Positions 52,403 to 62,213 of a DNA stretch of 64,000 nt are shown piece by piece. How positions within the stretch are numbered: the first letter of the stretch is position 1; every line of letters starts with the position of its first letter. The DNA comes from Pusillimonas sp. UBA3987 (GTDB lineage Bacteria > Pseudomonadota > Gammaproteobacteria > Burkholderiales > Burkholderiaceae_B), in contig DGCD01000008.1 of NCBI GenBank assembly GCA_002384935.1, positions 59,777 through 123,776 of the forward strand, written 5' to 3'. The notes under the pieces were generated by a model. That model saw nothing but the letters and a program-made list of their open reading frames with translations. It had not been told where the DNA came from and did no database searches. A program made the translations under genes and the position numbers.

Positions 52403-54091
52403 TTACAGGCGCGGCACGGCGGCAAGCAATCGGCGCGTTTGCTCATGTTGCGGCTGCAGCAATACCGACACTGTGTCGCTCATTTCAACCAGTTTGCCCG
52501 CATCCATGATGGCAATGCGATCCGACAAATACTCCACCACGCCGAAGTTGTGCGTGATGAACAGATACGCCATTCCCAACTCCTGCTGCAGGTCCTGAAG
52601 CAACTCAAGAATTTGGGCTTGCACCGAAACGTCAAGTGCCGAAGTCGGCTCATCACAAATCAGTACCTTCGGCTCCACCGCAAGGGCGCGGGCAATGGCA
52701 ATTCGCTGGCGCTGCCCGCCCGAGAACTCATGTGGATACCGCGCCACCGTATTGGCGGGTAAACCCACCCGGTCAAGTAAGTCGCGAATGCGATTCGCAC
52801 GCTGCTTTCTGTCGAGCTCAGGCCGCAAGGCCGCCACCCCTTCTTCAAGCACCTCCCCGACCACCATTCGCGGATCCAACGAAGCGTACGGATCCTGGAA
52901 AACAATTTGCATGGATTGACGCAAGACACGCCGTTGCCGTGCATTTGCCTTGAAGATCGATTGCCCGTCCAGCCATACTTCCCCGGAAATTCGCGCCTGA
53001 CGATCCAGCAGCGACATCAGGGTTTTGGCGGTTGTCGTTTTTCCGCAGCCCGACTCGCCCAGTAACGCCAGTGTCTCACCGGGATGCAGATCAAAGGAAA
53101 CGTCTTCCACTATCTGCTTATAGGCCAATACACGACGCAACAGTCCGCCACGTTGAGGATAGGCCACCGACAAATTACGTACCTGCAGAACCGGCGCAGG
53201 CATGCTTTCGGTTGCGTTACCCGCTTCAACAAGCGGCTCGCCGGTTACCAGCGAGCGCCCCCGCTTCTCATACGCAGGAATGGCATTGATTAATTGCCGT
53301 GCATACGAGTGCTGCGGATTCTCGAAGAAGGACTCAACCAGACCTGTTTCCACGATCTCGCCCTGCTTCATCAACGCGACATAACGCGCCACTTTTTTCA
53401 CCACCGCCAGATCGTGTGTAATCAATAAAATGGCCAGCCCCATTTCCGCTTGTATATCGGCCAGCAAATGAAGTATTTGCCCCTGTACCGTAACGTCGAG
53501 CGCAGTGGTCGGTTCATCGGCGATCAGCACGGCAGGTTCTGCGGCCAAGGCAATGGCGATCATGATGCGCTGCTTCTGGCCGCCCGAAAACTGAAAGGGA
53601 TAATCGTTAAACCGGGTTTGTGCGTCGCGAATTCCTACACGAGTCATCCAGTAAATGGCGCGCTCGCGGGCGGCGTGGCCACGGTAATCGGTATGCGCAA
53701 GCAGCGTTTCCACAATTTGACGCCCCACCGGCATGACCGGATTCAGGCTGGTGGAGGGCTCCTGAAACACCATGGCCAGTTGCCCGCCCCGAAACTGGCG
53801 CATATGCGATTCCGCCAATCGATTCAAATCAGTCTGCTCTAACAGGACCTTACCGGACGTAATTCGGGCGGCTTCAGGCAGCAGGCGCAGCAGCGCCATG
53901 GCCGTCATACTTTTGCCGCAACCCGACTCACCCACCAAAGCGAATGTTTCGCCGCGACGTAGCGCCAGATCAAGCAGATGAACCGCATCGTGCGCCCCGG
54001 CATCGGTGCGCAATTGCACCGACAATTTCTCAACCTGGAGGATCAGGTCATTCACTTTTGCCTGCTGCGAAATTGCCATCGTCTGACTCAT
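52403..54091 (-). CDS. Peptide-type ABC transporter, dual ATP-binding protein
   Basis: A fused two-ATPase protein of the Opp/Dpp/Yej type (562 residues). The first ATPase has Walker A GESGCGKS (54-61) and signature FSGGQKQR; the second has GESGCGKT and signature FSGGQRQR, followed by LICDEPTSALDVSVQ. It energises the import system made by the three genes upstream. Its ATG overlaps the stop of the permease gene by 4 bp (ATGA). E. coli YejF has the same fused layout, so a microcin-C/peptide importer is the closest guess; the substrate is not determined. Confidence 0.92.
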   Translation of the reverse strand: MSQTMAISQQAKVNDLILQVEKLSVQLRTDAGAHDAVHLLDLALRRGETFALVGESGCGKSMTAMALLRLLPEAARITSGKVLLEQTDLNRLAESHMRQFRGGQLAMVFQEPSTSLNPVMPVGRQIVETLLAHTDYRGHAARERAIYWMTRVGIRDAQTRFNDYPFQFSGGQKQRIMIAIALAAEPAVLIADEPTTALDVTVQGQILHLLADIQAEMGLAILLITHDLAVVKKVARYVALMKQGEIVETGLVESFFENPQHSYARQLINAIPAYEKRGRSLVTGEPLVEAGNATESMPAPVLQVRNLSVAYPQRGGLLRRVLAYKQIVEDVSFDLHPGETLALLGESGCGKTTTAKTLMSLLDRQARISGEVWLDGQSIFKANARQRRVLRQSMQIVFQDPYASLDPRMVVGEVLEEGVAALRPELDRKQRANRIRDLLDRVGLPANTVARYPHEFSGGQRQRIAIARALAVEPKVLICDEPTSALDVSVQAQILELLQDLQQELGMAYLFITHNFGVVEYLSDRIAIMDAGKLVEMSDTVSVLLQPQHEQTRRLLAAVPRL

Positions 54092-55533
54092 GGGTGCCCC
54101 TTGGCAATAAGCCGTTTGGCACGCAAGGGCTGGAAATTGCGCATGCGCGGATCAAATGCTTTCTGCACCGCGTCGGCGAAAATATTCGCCGCCAATACCA
54201 GCGCCAGCATGAAGACAAACGCCGCGAGCAAATTCCACCAGATCATGGGATCGCGCGACATTTCAGTACGAGAGGCATCGATCATGGTGCCGAAAGAGGC
54301 CATGCTTGGGTCCACACCAATACCCAAATACGACAGGACTGCCTCGTAGAGCACCAGACCCGAGAACTGCAAGACCATGGTAATGAGCACGATATGCATG
54401 ACATTAGGCAGCAAGTGATGACGCATAATACGCCAATGCCCAACGCCAAAAGCCCTGGCTGCCTGAACATACTCCAGCTCCCGCAGTTTCAGCACTTCGG
54501 CACGCAACAATCGGCACAATCCGGCCCAGCCGGTTAAGCCAAGAATCAGGCAAAGCATGAATAAACGTAAGTCGGCACGCGCGGTAACCGTGGGAAACGC
54601 TTCAGGGTGCGTATCAATGTAAACCTGCATCATCAGCACGCAGGCGGCAATCAATAACACGCCGGGAATCGAGGTCAAGGTGGTATACAAGTACTGGATG
54701 GCATCGTCTACCCGACCTTTGAAATAGCCAGCGGAAATACCAAAAAACAACGCCGGCGGCAGCATGGCCAGGGTGGTAAGCGTGCCGATGACCAACGCCG
54801 TCCGGACGCTTTTCAACGCCTGCTTCATCACGTCGTTGCCAACGCGATCGGTACCCAAAACGTGATAATCGACACTCAAGGCAACCAGCACGCCGGCCAG
54901 CAATAGAATCAGGGCACTGGTCAACCACATGGCACGAACCGGTATCTGGGTATCACCGCACCACCAGCGCATGAACGCATCACGCATTGAAACTGCGCGA
55001 CGCCGATGCATCAAAGTTAACAAAAACGCCAGGGCGGCACTGATGCCCAAACCCACCAGCACGCCCAACGCCGCCCGCAACCATAAGTCCCGGTAGTGCA
55101 GCGCATCGTCTTCCAGTTGAGTGCCGGCATGCTTGAGCCGCGGATAATCACGCACTGGCTCATCATTGATAATTTGGGTTTCTTTCGTGAACTGGCGAAT
55201 AGCCAGCGGCGCGGAATACGTTGCCTCCGGTTGACTCAGACGGGTCCAGCTCAACATGTCATCAAGCGCCGAGCGCAGCACCGGCGCGTAAACCGGCCCA
55301 TTCCCGGCGTCGCTCTGTGCCAGACGAGGGCGATAATGCACCGAATCGAGCACTGCCACCAGCGTGAACAGCAACAATACCACCGCAGCTGACATGGCCG
55401 ATGCCGAGCGACCCACTTGAGCCCAGGCGCTGCGCAACGACGGCGTGCGCCTGACATGGACAACATACAAGAGCACTCCCGCCACCAGTACCAGTACAAA
55501 AATGTCTGTCCAGAGGAAAACGAATTTTGGCAT
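54088..55533 (-). CDS. Peptide-type ABC transporter permease with enlarged N-terminal half
   Basis: DppC/YejE-like inner-membrane permease. The C-terminal 270 residues are the usual domain (HVLGTDRVGNDV, then the EAA loop ELEYVQAARAFGVGHWRIMRH). The N-terminal half is unusual, with two close membrane helices, a roughly 90-residue probably periplasmic loop, and a third helix before the standard region. Total length is 481 against 341 for E. coli YejE. I start at 55533 (MPKFVFLWTDIF), 4 bp after the preceding stop; a longer frame would run through the upstream gene. Confidence 0.9.
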   Translation of the reverse strand: MPKFVFLWTDIFVLVLVAGVLLYVVHVRRTPSLRSAWAQVGRSASAMSAAVVLLLFTLVAVLDSVHYRPRLAQSDAGNGPVYAPVLRSALDDMLSWTRLSQPEATYSAPLAIRQFTKETQIINDEPVRDYPRLKHAGTQLEDDALHYRDLWLRAALGVLVGLGISAALAFLLTLMHRRRAVSMRDAFMRWWCGDTQIPVRAMWLTSALILLLAGVLVALSVDYHVLGTDRVGNDVMKQALKSVRTALVIGTLTTLAMLPPALFFGISAGYFKGRVDDAIQYLYTTLTSIPGVLLIAACVLMMQVYIDTHPEAFPTVTARADLRLFMLCLILGLTGWAGLCRLLRAEVLKLRELEYVQAARAFGVGHWRIMRHHLLPNVMHIVLITMVLQFSGLVLYEAVLSYLGIGVDPSMASFGTMIDASRTEMSRDPMIWWNLLAAFVFMLALVLAANIFADAVQKAFDPRMRNFQPLRAKRLIAKGHP

Positions 55534-55537
55534 GGCT

Positions 55538-56515
55538 CTACTCGAATCGAACGCGGGGATCAACCAGCGTATAAGAAATGTCTGCCAACAATAACCCCAC
55601 GATGTATAACGCCGAACCCAAAAATACCATGGCCCGCACGATTGAAAAATCCTGGGCGTTAATGGCATCGATGGTATAGCTGCCCAAGCCGGGAATACCG
55701 AAAAACGACTCGGCAATCAGGCTGCCCATGAACAGCAAAGGAATCGCCGACACGGTACCAGTTAGAATGGGCAGCATTGCATTGCGCAATACATGCCGGA
55801 ACAAAACGACATGCTCGGCCAGGCCTTTCGCCCTGCCCGTGCGCACGTAGTCTTTACCGATTTCCTCCAGGAAAAGTGTGCGATAGAACCGGGACTCACT
55901 GCCCAGGCCCGAAATGACCGCCACGGCCACTGGCAGAACCAGGAACCGCAAACTGTCCCAGCCATCGGTAAACCCGGAATACGGCACCCAACGCAGTATC
56001 TTGGCGAACAGCCACTGCCCCGCAATAATGTAAAAAAGCCCCGAAATGGATAACAGCACCACACACGCCACAACGCCGGCGAAATCCAGTTTCGTGGCGC
56101 GGAAAAAAACCAGCAGCAACGCAAAAGACACACTCACCAGCATACCCAGCACAAAACTGGGAATCGCCAGCGCCAGGCTTGGGCCAATCCGTTCGCGGAT
56201 TTCATACCCGATATCGCGTCCCCCATCCGAAAAGCCGAAGTCGAACACCAAAAGCGGCGCGGACCGCTCATAAAAAACCGTATCCGTGAAGGCGTGCACG
56301 CCCTGTGCCGATGTGTTGTAGAACAGCGGCTTGTTGTACCCGCGCTCTTGCTTCCAGTGCTCAATGGCATCCTGGCTTACGCGTTGCCCTCCAATGGCCA
56401 TGCGCGCCATGTCGTCGGGCGTATTAACGGCAAAGAACAGGACGAAGGTCAGTAAATTTACGCCAATCAGTACAGCAATGCCGTAAAACAGACGACGAAC
56501 AATATAAGCGGTCAT
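55538..56515 (-). CDS. Peptide-type ABC transporter permease, DppB/YejB-like
   Basis: A 325-residue inner-membrane permease with six predicted helices. It starts MTAYIVRRLFYGIAVLIGVN, the standard DppB-type N terminus, and has the EAA-loop segment GKDYVRTGRAKGLAEHVVLFRH and the terminal YTLVDPRVRFE. The start overlaps the binding-protein gene by 4 bp (ATGA), so the four genes are one translationally coupled operon in the order binding protein, permease, permease, ATPase. Confidence 0.93.
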   Translation of the reverse strand: MTAYIVRRLFYGIAVLIGVNLLTFVLFFAVNTPDDMARMAIGGQRVSQDAIEHWKQERGYNKPLFYNTSAQGVHAFTDTVFYERSAPLLVFDFGFSDGGRDIGYEIRERIGPSLALAIPSFVLGMLVSVSFALLLVFFRATKLDFAGVVACVVLLSISGLFYIIAGQWLFAKILRWVPYSGFTDGWDSLRFLVLPVAVAVISGLGSESRFYRTLFLEEIGKDYVRTGRAKGLAEHVVLFRHVLRNAMLPILTGTVSAIPLLFMGSLIAESFFGIPGLGSYTIDAINAQDFSIVRAMVFLGSALYIVGLLLADISYTLVDPRVRFE

Positions 56516-58737
56516 AAATCGCGCTTCCCTTCAGAGTGATCCAGCGCGGTGGCGCGCTCACGACGTTGAATAATCCGCCAGGCCGGCCAGGCGCCAATCA
56601 GGCACAAAACCAATAAGAGCCATAGCGGCCACCAACGCGGCGTATTCCACTTGTCCACACTGGCTACCCGTTGATCGGCGTCGACCCGCAGATATTGCAA
56701 CGTATTGCGAACCATTTGGGTCGGCTTGGCATTAGACATCCAGGCCTGATAGGCGCCTCCGGATTTTGGATAGAAACCAAACATCCAGGGCATATCGCGC
56801 TGCACGATTTCAACCATGCGCGCGACGACGCGATCTTTCTGCGGGCCATCATCCAGAAATCGAAGTTGTTCAAACAAGGCGTCATACTCGGGATTCTGGT
56901 AATTGGCCGCATTCTCGCCACCCGTTTTGGCTTTGGCGTTACCCCCATACAGCAGGAACAGAAAATTCTCTGCGTCCGGGTAATCGGCCACCCAGCCCCA
57001 CATGAACATTTGCGCATTGCCCTGGCGCATTTTGTCTTGAAAACGGTTGTAATCGGTGGCTCGAATCTCCAGCTCAACGTTCAGCTTCTTCAACTGCCTG
57101 CGCATCCAGTCGAGCGTTGCATTTGAGCCCATTCCGCCTGCCGAATCAAAATGCAGGATCAAAGGTTCCCCCGTGGCAGCGTCTCGCCCATTGGGGTAAC
57201 CCGCCTGGGCAAGCAGTTCCCGGGCCTGTTCAATGGGCCGTCGAACTGCCCGGTCGTCCTCCCAACTGTATACCTGGGTATTCAGCCCCTTAGGCAAAGG
57301 CTGGTAGCCCGGCACACCGGGAGGAAGCGGCCCTTGTGCCACCTGCCCCTGGTCATTCAAGAAAATCGAGACGAACTGCTCCCAATCGAATGCAATGCTG
57401 ATAGCCTGGCGCAACTTGCGGTTACGGGCTTGCTGCTCGGGCGTATCGCCGCGCCCCACCACGGGGTCCAGCCAATTGAAACCCATGTATGTAATTTGCG
57501 GCTCGGTCGAGGACAACAGCTGCAAACCCCGGTCGGCGTAAAGCTCGGCCTTCTCGGCGGAGTCGCCTGCTGCCACCTGCATGGCTACGCCATAACTGCC
57601 GCCATCGACCTCGGGAACGTCGTAATACCCCTGCAGGAACTTACCCATCAGGGGAACGCTTTCCTTTTCCAGCGAAAACACGATGCGGTCAACGAATGGC
57701 GTGGGTTTGCCGCAGTCAGCCAGCAAACCCGATTCCTCGTCTCCCGGCTCCCCTTCGCAGGGATAGGGAGAGGACCTGAAATGCGGGTTGCGCACCATCA
57801 CGTGTTGTCGATTCTGAACCGACGTTTCCAGCATATAAGGCCCGGTACCCGCAGGCCAGGTATTCAGCGATAAGTTGCGTTGTGCCATGCCTGGCTGATG
57901 ATAGAACCGGTCTGCCTCCCATGGAACAGGCGCGGTAAAGGTCATCGCAAGCCAGTACTTGAACTGCGGGTACTTGCCTTTTACACGTATGCGCAAGGTA
58001 TGATCATCGAGCGCCTGTACCCCGCTGAACTCATACTGGCGCAAATCAAGCCATTCGGGGCTGCGCCCTTGTTCTTCCCACTGCTTGTCCAAAGCCTGCA
58101 GCTCCTGGGCATATTCACTCAAGCCTTCAATGTGGGACGACAGAACCCCAAACGCGGGCGAAACGACCCGCGGACTGGCAAGCCGCCGAATACCGTAGAC
58201 ATAGTCATGGGCTGTTAATTCGCGCGTACCCGTTTCTTCGAAATCCGTTAAGACGTATTTGTTCTCCAGCGCACCCGGTTTCAAAGGCCAATAGCGATAG
58301 TTGCCTTCTTCATTGCGTGCAAAAGCCGGATGAGGTGCAAACTGAATGCCTTTTTGTATGGGAATGTCGTACACGCTGACGGCAATGTCTTCACCCGGCG
58401 CATTATCGGGCAGGCGATTGCCGTTTTCGTCATAATAGCGGGGGCTGACCACCGCCTGGGCGGCGCGGGGAATCAGTTGATAGGGACGCTTTAAATAATG
58501 ATAGCCATAAAGCGGTTCATAAATGGAGTAGGTAAACGGCGTTTCGTCGGTGGAATAGGAACTGGCGGGGTCAAGATATTTGGGAGAGCGCTGGGAAAAT
58601 GCCGTAAACAAAGTGTTTTGCGCCAATGCGCCTTCCTCATACGGCGTATTCACGGGCTGCGGCGAGCAGCCTGCCAAGACGGCAGCAACCCAAGCCATAA
58701 CGCACACACCAACAATGTTCCGGAACCTGTTTTTCAC
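56512..58737 (-). CDS. Peptide-type ABC transporter substrate-binding lipoprotein with C-terminal membrane helix
   Basis: SBP_bac_5-family solute-binding protein, 741 residues. I choose the GTG at 58737. It gives a basic N terminus (KNRFRN), a hydrophobic stretch and the lipobox VLAGC (Cys24); the frame continues upstream to 58980 without a signal-like sequence. Family segments include MFMWGWVADYPDAENFLFL and TPFTYSIYEPLYGYHYLKRP. Residues 702-720 (WWPLWLLLVLCLIGAWPAW) form a clear membrane helix followed by a charged tail, unusual for a binding protein. Substrate is probably a peptide or related compound. Confidence 0.88.
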   Translation of the reverse strand: MKNRFRNIVGVCVMAWVAAVLAGCSPQPVNTPYEEGALAQNTLFTAFSQRSPKYLDPASSYSTDETPFTYSIYEPLYGYHYLKRPYQLIPRAAQAVVSPRYYDENGNRLPDNAPGEDIAVSVYDIPIQKGIQFAPHPAFARNEEGNYRYWPLKPGALENKYVLTDFEETGTRELTAHDYVYGIRRLASPRVVSPAFGVLSSHIEGLSEYAQELQALDKQWEEQGRSPEWLDLRQYEFSGVQALDDHTLRIRVKGKYPQFKYWLAMTFTAPVPWEADRFYHQPGMAQRNLSLNTWPAGTGPYMLETSVQNRQHVMVRNPHFRSSPYPCEGEPGDEESGLLADCGKPTPFVDRIVFSLEKESVPLMGKFLQGYYDVPEVDGGSYGVAMQVAAGDSAEKAELYADRGLQLLSSTEPQITYMGFNWLDPVVGRGDTPEQQARNRKLRQAISIAFDWEQFVSIFLNDQGQVAQGPLPPGVPGYQPLPKGLNTQVYSWEDDRAVRRPIEQARELLAQAGYPNGRDAATGEPLILHFDSAGGMGSNATLDWMRRQLKKLNVELEIRATDYNRFQDKMRQGNAQMFMWGWVADYPDAENFLFLLYGGNAKAKTGGENAANYQNPEYDALFEQLRFLDDGPQKDRVVARMVEIVQRDMPWMFGFYPKSGGAYQAWMSNAKPTQMVRNTLQYLRVDADQRVASVDKWNTPRWWPLWLLLVLCLIGAWPAWRIIQRRERATALDHSEGKRDL

Positions 58738-58864
58738 GCAAATACCATTTCCAATTCTTATTTGAATCCACCTTGCGGCCGGACCCCGCTTGAGCGGGTT
58801 GCGGCTAACATGATATACAAATCGGACCAACGCAGGCCATGCCTGCAAACCCGCAGGACAAAAA

Positions 58865-59239
58865 ATGACAGAACGACAACTTGTTATATTAGGCGCGCTG
58901 ATGATGTTGATTGGTGTTGGCGCGGGCGCATTTGGCGCACACGGCCTCAAACGTGTGCTTTCGGCCGACATGCTGGCCATATGGCAAACAGCCGTACTAT
59001 ACCAACTGGTTCACGCCCTGGGCATCATACTAATTGCCGCGCTCAGCACCCGAATAGGCGGAACGCTGCCGGGTTGGTCGGGGCTGATCATGTTTGCAGG
59101 CATTGTGCTGTTCAGCGGCAGCCTTTATATCCTGGCATTAAGCGGCGTGAAATGGCTTGGAGCCGTCACCCCGCTGGGCGGCGTTGCCTTCATTGTGGCC
59201 TGGGCCCTGCTCATGATTGCCGCGTGGCGCCATTTATAA
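58865..59239 (+). CDS. DUF423 family membrane protein
   Basis: A 124-residue inner-membrane protein of DUF423 (E. coli YgdD-like) with four hydrophobic helices (about 5-24, 38-62, 72-92, 98-119). The family pattern is visible in GVGAGAFGAHGLK near the N terminus and TPLGGVAFIVAWALL near the C terminus. Function is unknown. The Shine-Dalgarno AGGA lies 7 nt before the ATG. It is divergent from the ABC-importer operon and 41 bp upstream of the deaminase gene. Confidence 0.88.
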   Translation: MTERQLVILGALMMLIGVGAGAFGAHGLKRVLSADMLAIWQTAVLYQLVHALGIILIAALSTRIGGTLPGWSGLIMFAGIVLFSGSLYILALSGVKWLGAVTPLGGVAFIVAWALLMIAAWRHL

Positions 59240-59280
59240 ACTGAACACCCCTTGCAACTGCATAAAAGTCGGAAAAGAAC

Positions 59281-60303
59281 ATGATTGACTCGAAACTGGA
59301 TGAATTCATTATTGCCTTGCCCAAAGCCGAGTTGCATTTACATATCGAAGGCACGCTGGAACCCAAGCTGATTTTTGAGTTGGCTCGTCGAAATAACGTC
59401 AGGCTGAACTACGCCTCGGAAGCCGAACTTCACCAGGCCTACGCCTTCAAAGACCTGCAATCGTTCCTGGACTTGTATTACGCGGGCGCCAGCGTATTGA
59501 TTACCGAGCGCGACTTCTTCGACATGACAATGGCTTACCTTAAAAAGGCCCACGCCGATGGTGTTTGCCACACCGAAATCATGTTCGATCCGCAAACACA
59601 TACAGAACGCGGCGTGGCCATTGAAACAGTCTTTGCAGGCATTGCCCGCGCGGTACGCCAAATGCAGCAGGAAACCGGGCTCACCAGCTATTTGCTCATG
59701 AGCTTCTTGCGCCACCTGTCGGAAGAAGCGGCATTCGAAACGCTGGAAGCCGCCCTGCCCCTGCGCGAGCAATACAAAGACATCTGGATTGGCATCGGCC
59801 TTGACTCGGCCGAAGTGGGCAACCCGCCCGACAAATTCCAACGCGTATTCAACCGGTGCAAAGCGCTTGGTTTCCGTCTGGTCGCGCACGCCGGCGAAGA
59901 AGGCCCGGCGCAATACGTGCGCGATGCACTGGATTTATTGCACGTTGACCGCATTGATCATGGCGTGCGCAGCGAAGAAGATCCCGATCTGGTCAAACGC
60001 CTGATCCGCGAGCAAATACCGCTTACCGTGTGCCCTCTTTCAAATCTGAAGCTTTGTGTGGTTGATGATATGAAAGACCACAACATTGCCCGCCTGCTGC
60101 GCCAGGGCCTGGTCGTAACAGTGAACTCCGACGACCCGGCCTATTTCGGCGGCTACGTGGGCGACAACTACCGTGCCATTGCAGCGTCGCTGAAGCTTTC
60201 CAGGGCTGAACTGGCCAAATTGGCCGACAACAGTCTTGTTGCATCGTTCCTGCCCGGCTACCGCAAAAGCCAGTTGCGCCGGCAACTGCAGGCCATGCTG
60301 TAA
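59281..60303 (+). CDS. Adenine deaminase-type enzyme (adenosine deaminase superfamily)
   Basis: Zinc amidohydrolase of the ADA fold, 340 residues. Zinc and catalytic residues are His19/His21 (LHLHIEGTLEP), His203 (AHAGEEG) with Glu206, His227 and Asp284-Asp285 (NSDDPAYFGG). The segment GLDSAEVGNPPDKF (173-186) is the variant seen in adenine deaminases of fungi and Pseudomonas; true adenosine deaminases usually have GxDLAGxE there. So hydrolysis of adenine to hypoxanthine is more likely than adenosine deamination. Many databases would label it add. Confidence 0.85.
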   Translation: MIDSKLDEFIIALPKAELHLHIEGTLEPKLIFELARRNNVRLNYASEAELHQAYAFKDLQSFLDLYYAGASVLITERDFFDMTMAYLKKAHADGVCHTEIMFDPQTHTERGVAIETVFAGIARAVRQMQQETGLTSYLLMSFLRHLSEEAAFETLEAALPLREQYKDIWIGIGLDSAEVGNPPDKFQRVFNRCKALGFRLVAHAGEEGPAQYVRDALDLLHVDRIDHGVRSEEDPDLVKRLIREQIPLTVCPLSNLKLCVVDDMKDHNIARLLRQGLVVTVNSDDPAYFGGYVGDNYRAIAASLKLSRAELAKLADNSLVASFLPGYRKSQLRRQLQAML

Positions 60304-60332
60304 ATTTTTCCATTGGGCAGGTGGCCGTGAAA

Positions 60333-62120
60333 TCAGCCATCCAGCGGCCACACCAGCAGCAACATGGGTATTGCCGTTGCAACCACAAGAATATCCAATG
60401 GCAGGCCCATGCGCCAATAATCGCCGAAACGAAAACCGCCCGGCCCCAGAATAAGCGTATTGTTCTGGTGGCCAATCGGCGTTAAAAACGCACAAGAAGC
60501 ACCAATTGCAACCGCCATCAGAAAGGTGTCCGGATTGACACCCAGTTGATTGGCCGCCCCCAACGCAATGGGTGCCAACACCGCTGCGGTGGCGGCGTTG
60601 TTCATCAAGTCCGTCAGAATCATCGTGGTCACCAGAATCACCACCAGCGCGATCACCGCATTACCCTGCGCGAAATAATCAAGCAGGAAACCGGCCACAA
60701 GCCCCGCTGCACCGGTTGATTGCATTACACCCGCAACCGGCAGCAACATGGCCAGCAAGACAATCACCGGCCAGTCGACCTGTTCATAAACCGACCTTAA
60801 ATTCACTGTGCGCAGGGCCATCGAGGCCAACACACCCGCCGCAAACGCCACAGCCGCCGACACCCAGCCCGACACGGCCAGCAGCACCGCACCCAGCATA
60901 ATCGACGACGATAAAATCACATTGCGCCGATCCGGAATGCGCACCTTGCGTTCAGCCAGCGGCACCGCGCCCATGCTGGACGCAAAGCTGCCCAACGCGT
61001 CGGGTGGCCCCTGCAAAAGCAGAAGGTCACCGGGCCGCAGCTTGATCGCCCTGAGCCGCGACAACAAGCGCTGGCCCTGGCGCGAAACTGCCAACAAATT
61101 AATGCCATAGCGCGTGCGCAGTAACAAGTCACTGGCGGATCGGTTCTCCAGACTGGAGGAGGGCATAATCGCCAGCTCTTGCAATATGATCTCGTCATTT
61201 GTTTCTTTCTTGGATTCGGACAACGGCGCCTCTTCCTCTTCCTCGAGCTCCAGGCCAAAGGTGGAAAGCACATCGGCCAGGGACTCGGCATCGGTTTCAA
61301 TGACCAGAATATCGTTCGCCCGAATCACGCGAGCGGCACTGGGCGCCATCATGCGCACTTCATTGCGCACCAAACCCACAATTTGCGCGTCAAGCTCGTC
61401 CATTTCATCGTCAAGCTCGCGCAACGAACGGCCTACCAACTTACTGTCTTCCGGCACGCGGGCTTCAGTCATGTACGCTTCCGTTTCAAACCCTTCAATA
61501 CCGGCCTTTTGACGGGTCGGCACCAGCCGCCAACCGATCAAGGAAATAAACATCACCCCCACCAGTGCGACAACGGCGCCAACCGGGGTGAAATCGAACA
61601 TTCTGAACAAGCCCAGTCCGGCCGACTCGCGAAAGCCCGACACAATCAGGTTGGGCGGCGTACCGATAAGTGTGGTGGTTCCCCCGAGGATCGATCCGAA
61701 CGCCAGTGGCATGAGAACCTTGCCCGCCGGCAACTCAAGCCTGCCGGCAATTTGAATGGCAACCGGCATTAATAACGCCAGCGCACCGACGTTATTCATA
61801 AAGCCCGACAAAACAGCCGCCAGTGTCGTAAGCGCTGCAATACTTAAAGTGGGGCCCGCCTTCGAGGGCAAGATAAAACGGGTCAGCACATCGACCGCAC
61901 CCGACGACTGCAGCGCACTGCTCAGAATCAAGACGCAGGCCACTGTCACCACCGCATTGTGGCCAAACCCCAGAAAGGCATCAACAGGCTGGATGAGCCC
62001 CACGCCCACACAGGCCAGCAACGCACCGGCGGCAACCATGTCGTGGCGCCACTTCCCCCATAAAAACATACCCACGGTAACAGCCAGGATGGCCAGAATC
62101 ATTGTTTGCTCGAAATTCAT
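60333..62120 (-). CDS. SLC13/DASS-family anion permease with two RCK-C (TrkA-C) domains
   Basis: A large inner-membrane permease (595 residues from the ATG at 62120; an upstream TTG at 62132 would add four). About ten hydrophobic helices are split by a soluble middle region (about 205-385) with two TrkA-C-like modules (KLVGRSLRELDDEMDELDAQ; RYGINLLAVSRQGQRL). Between them is an acidic stretch (ELEEEEEAP). The transport signatures are SGFMNNVGALALLMP with LIGTPPNLIVSGF and LMNNAATAAVLAPIAL. The substrate may be sulfate, citrate or another di-/tricarboxylate; nothing here decides it. Confidence 0.88.
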   Translation of the reverse strand: MNFEQTMILAILAVTVGMFLWGKWRHDMVAAGALLACVGVGLIQPVDAFLGFGHNAVVTVACVLILSSALQSSGAVDVLTRFILPSKAGPTLSIAALTTLAAVLSGFMNNVGALALLMPVAIQIAGRLELPAGKVLMPLAFGSILGGTTTLIGTPPNLIVSGFRESAGLGLFRMFDFTPVGAVVALVGVMFISLIGWRLVPTRQKAGIEGFETEAYMTEARVPEDSKLVGRSLRELDDEMDELDAQIVGLVRNEVRMMAPSAARVIRANDILVIETDAESLADVLSTFGLELEEEEEAPLSESKKETNDEIILQELAIMPSSSLENRSASDLLLRTRYGINLLAVSRQGQRLLSRLRAIKLRPGDLLLLQGPPDALGSFASSMGAVPLAERKVRIPDRRNVILSSSIMLGAVLLAVSGWVSAAVAFAAGVLASMALRTVNLRSVYEQVDWPVIVLLAMLLPVAGVMQSTGAAGLVAGFLLDYFAQGNAVIALVVILVTTMILTDLMNNAATAAVLAPIALGAANQLGVNPDTFLMAVAIGASCAFLTPIGHQNNTLILGPGGFRFGDYWRMGLPLDILVVATAIPMLLLVWPLDG

Positions 62121-62213
62121 GGAATGGGTCAATAAAGTAGAATCAGGGGAAATGTCGCGCTACTATAACGCCACATTTATGCTATTTTTACACTTCACGT
62201 AAAGGAGCTACAG

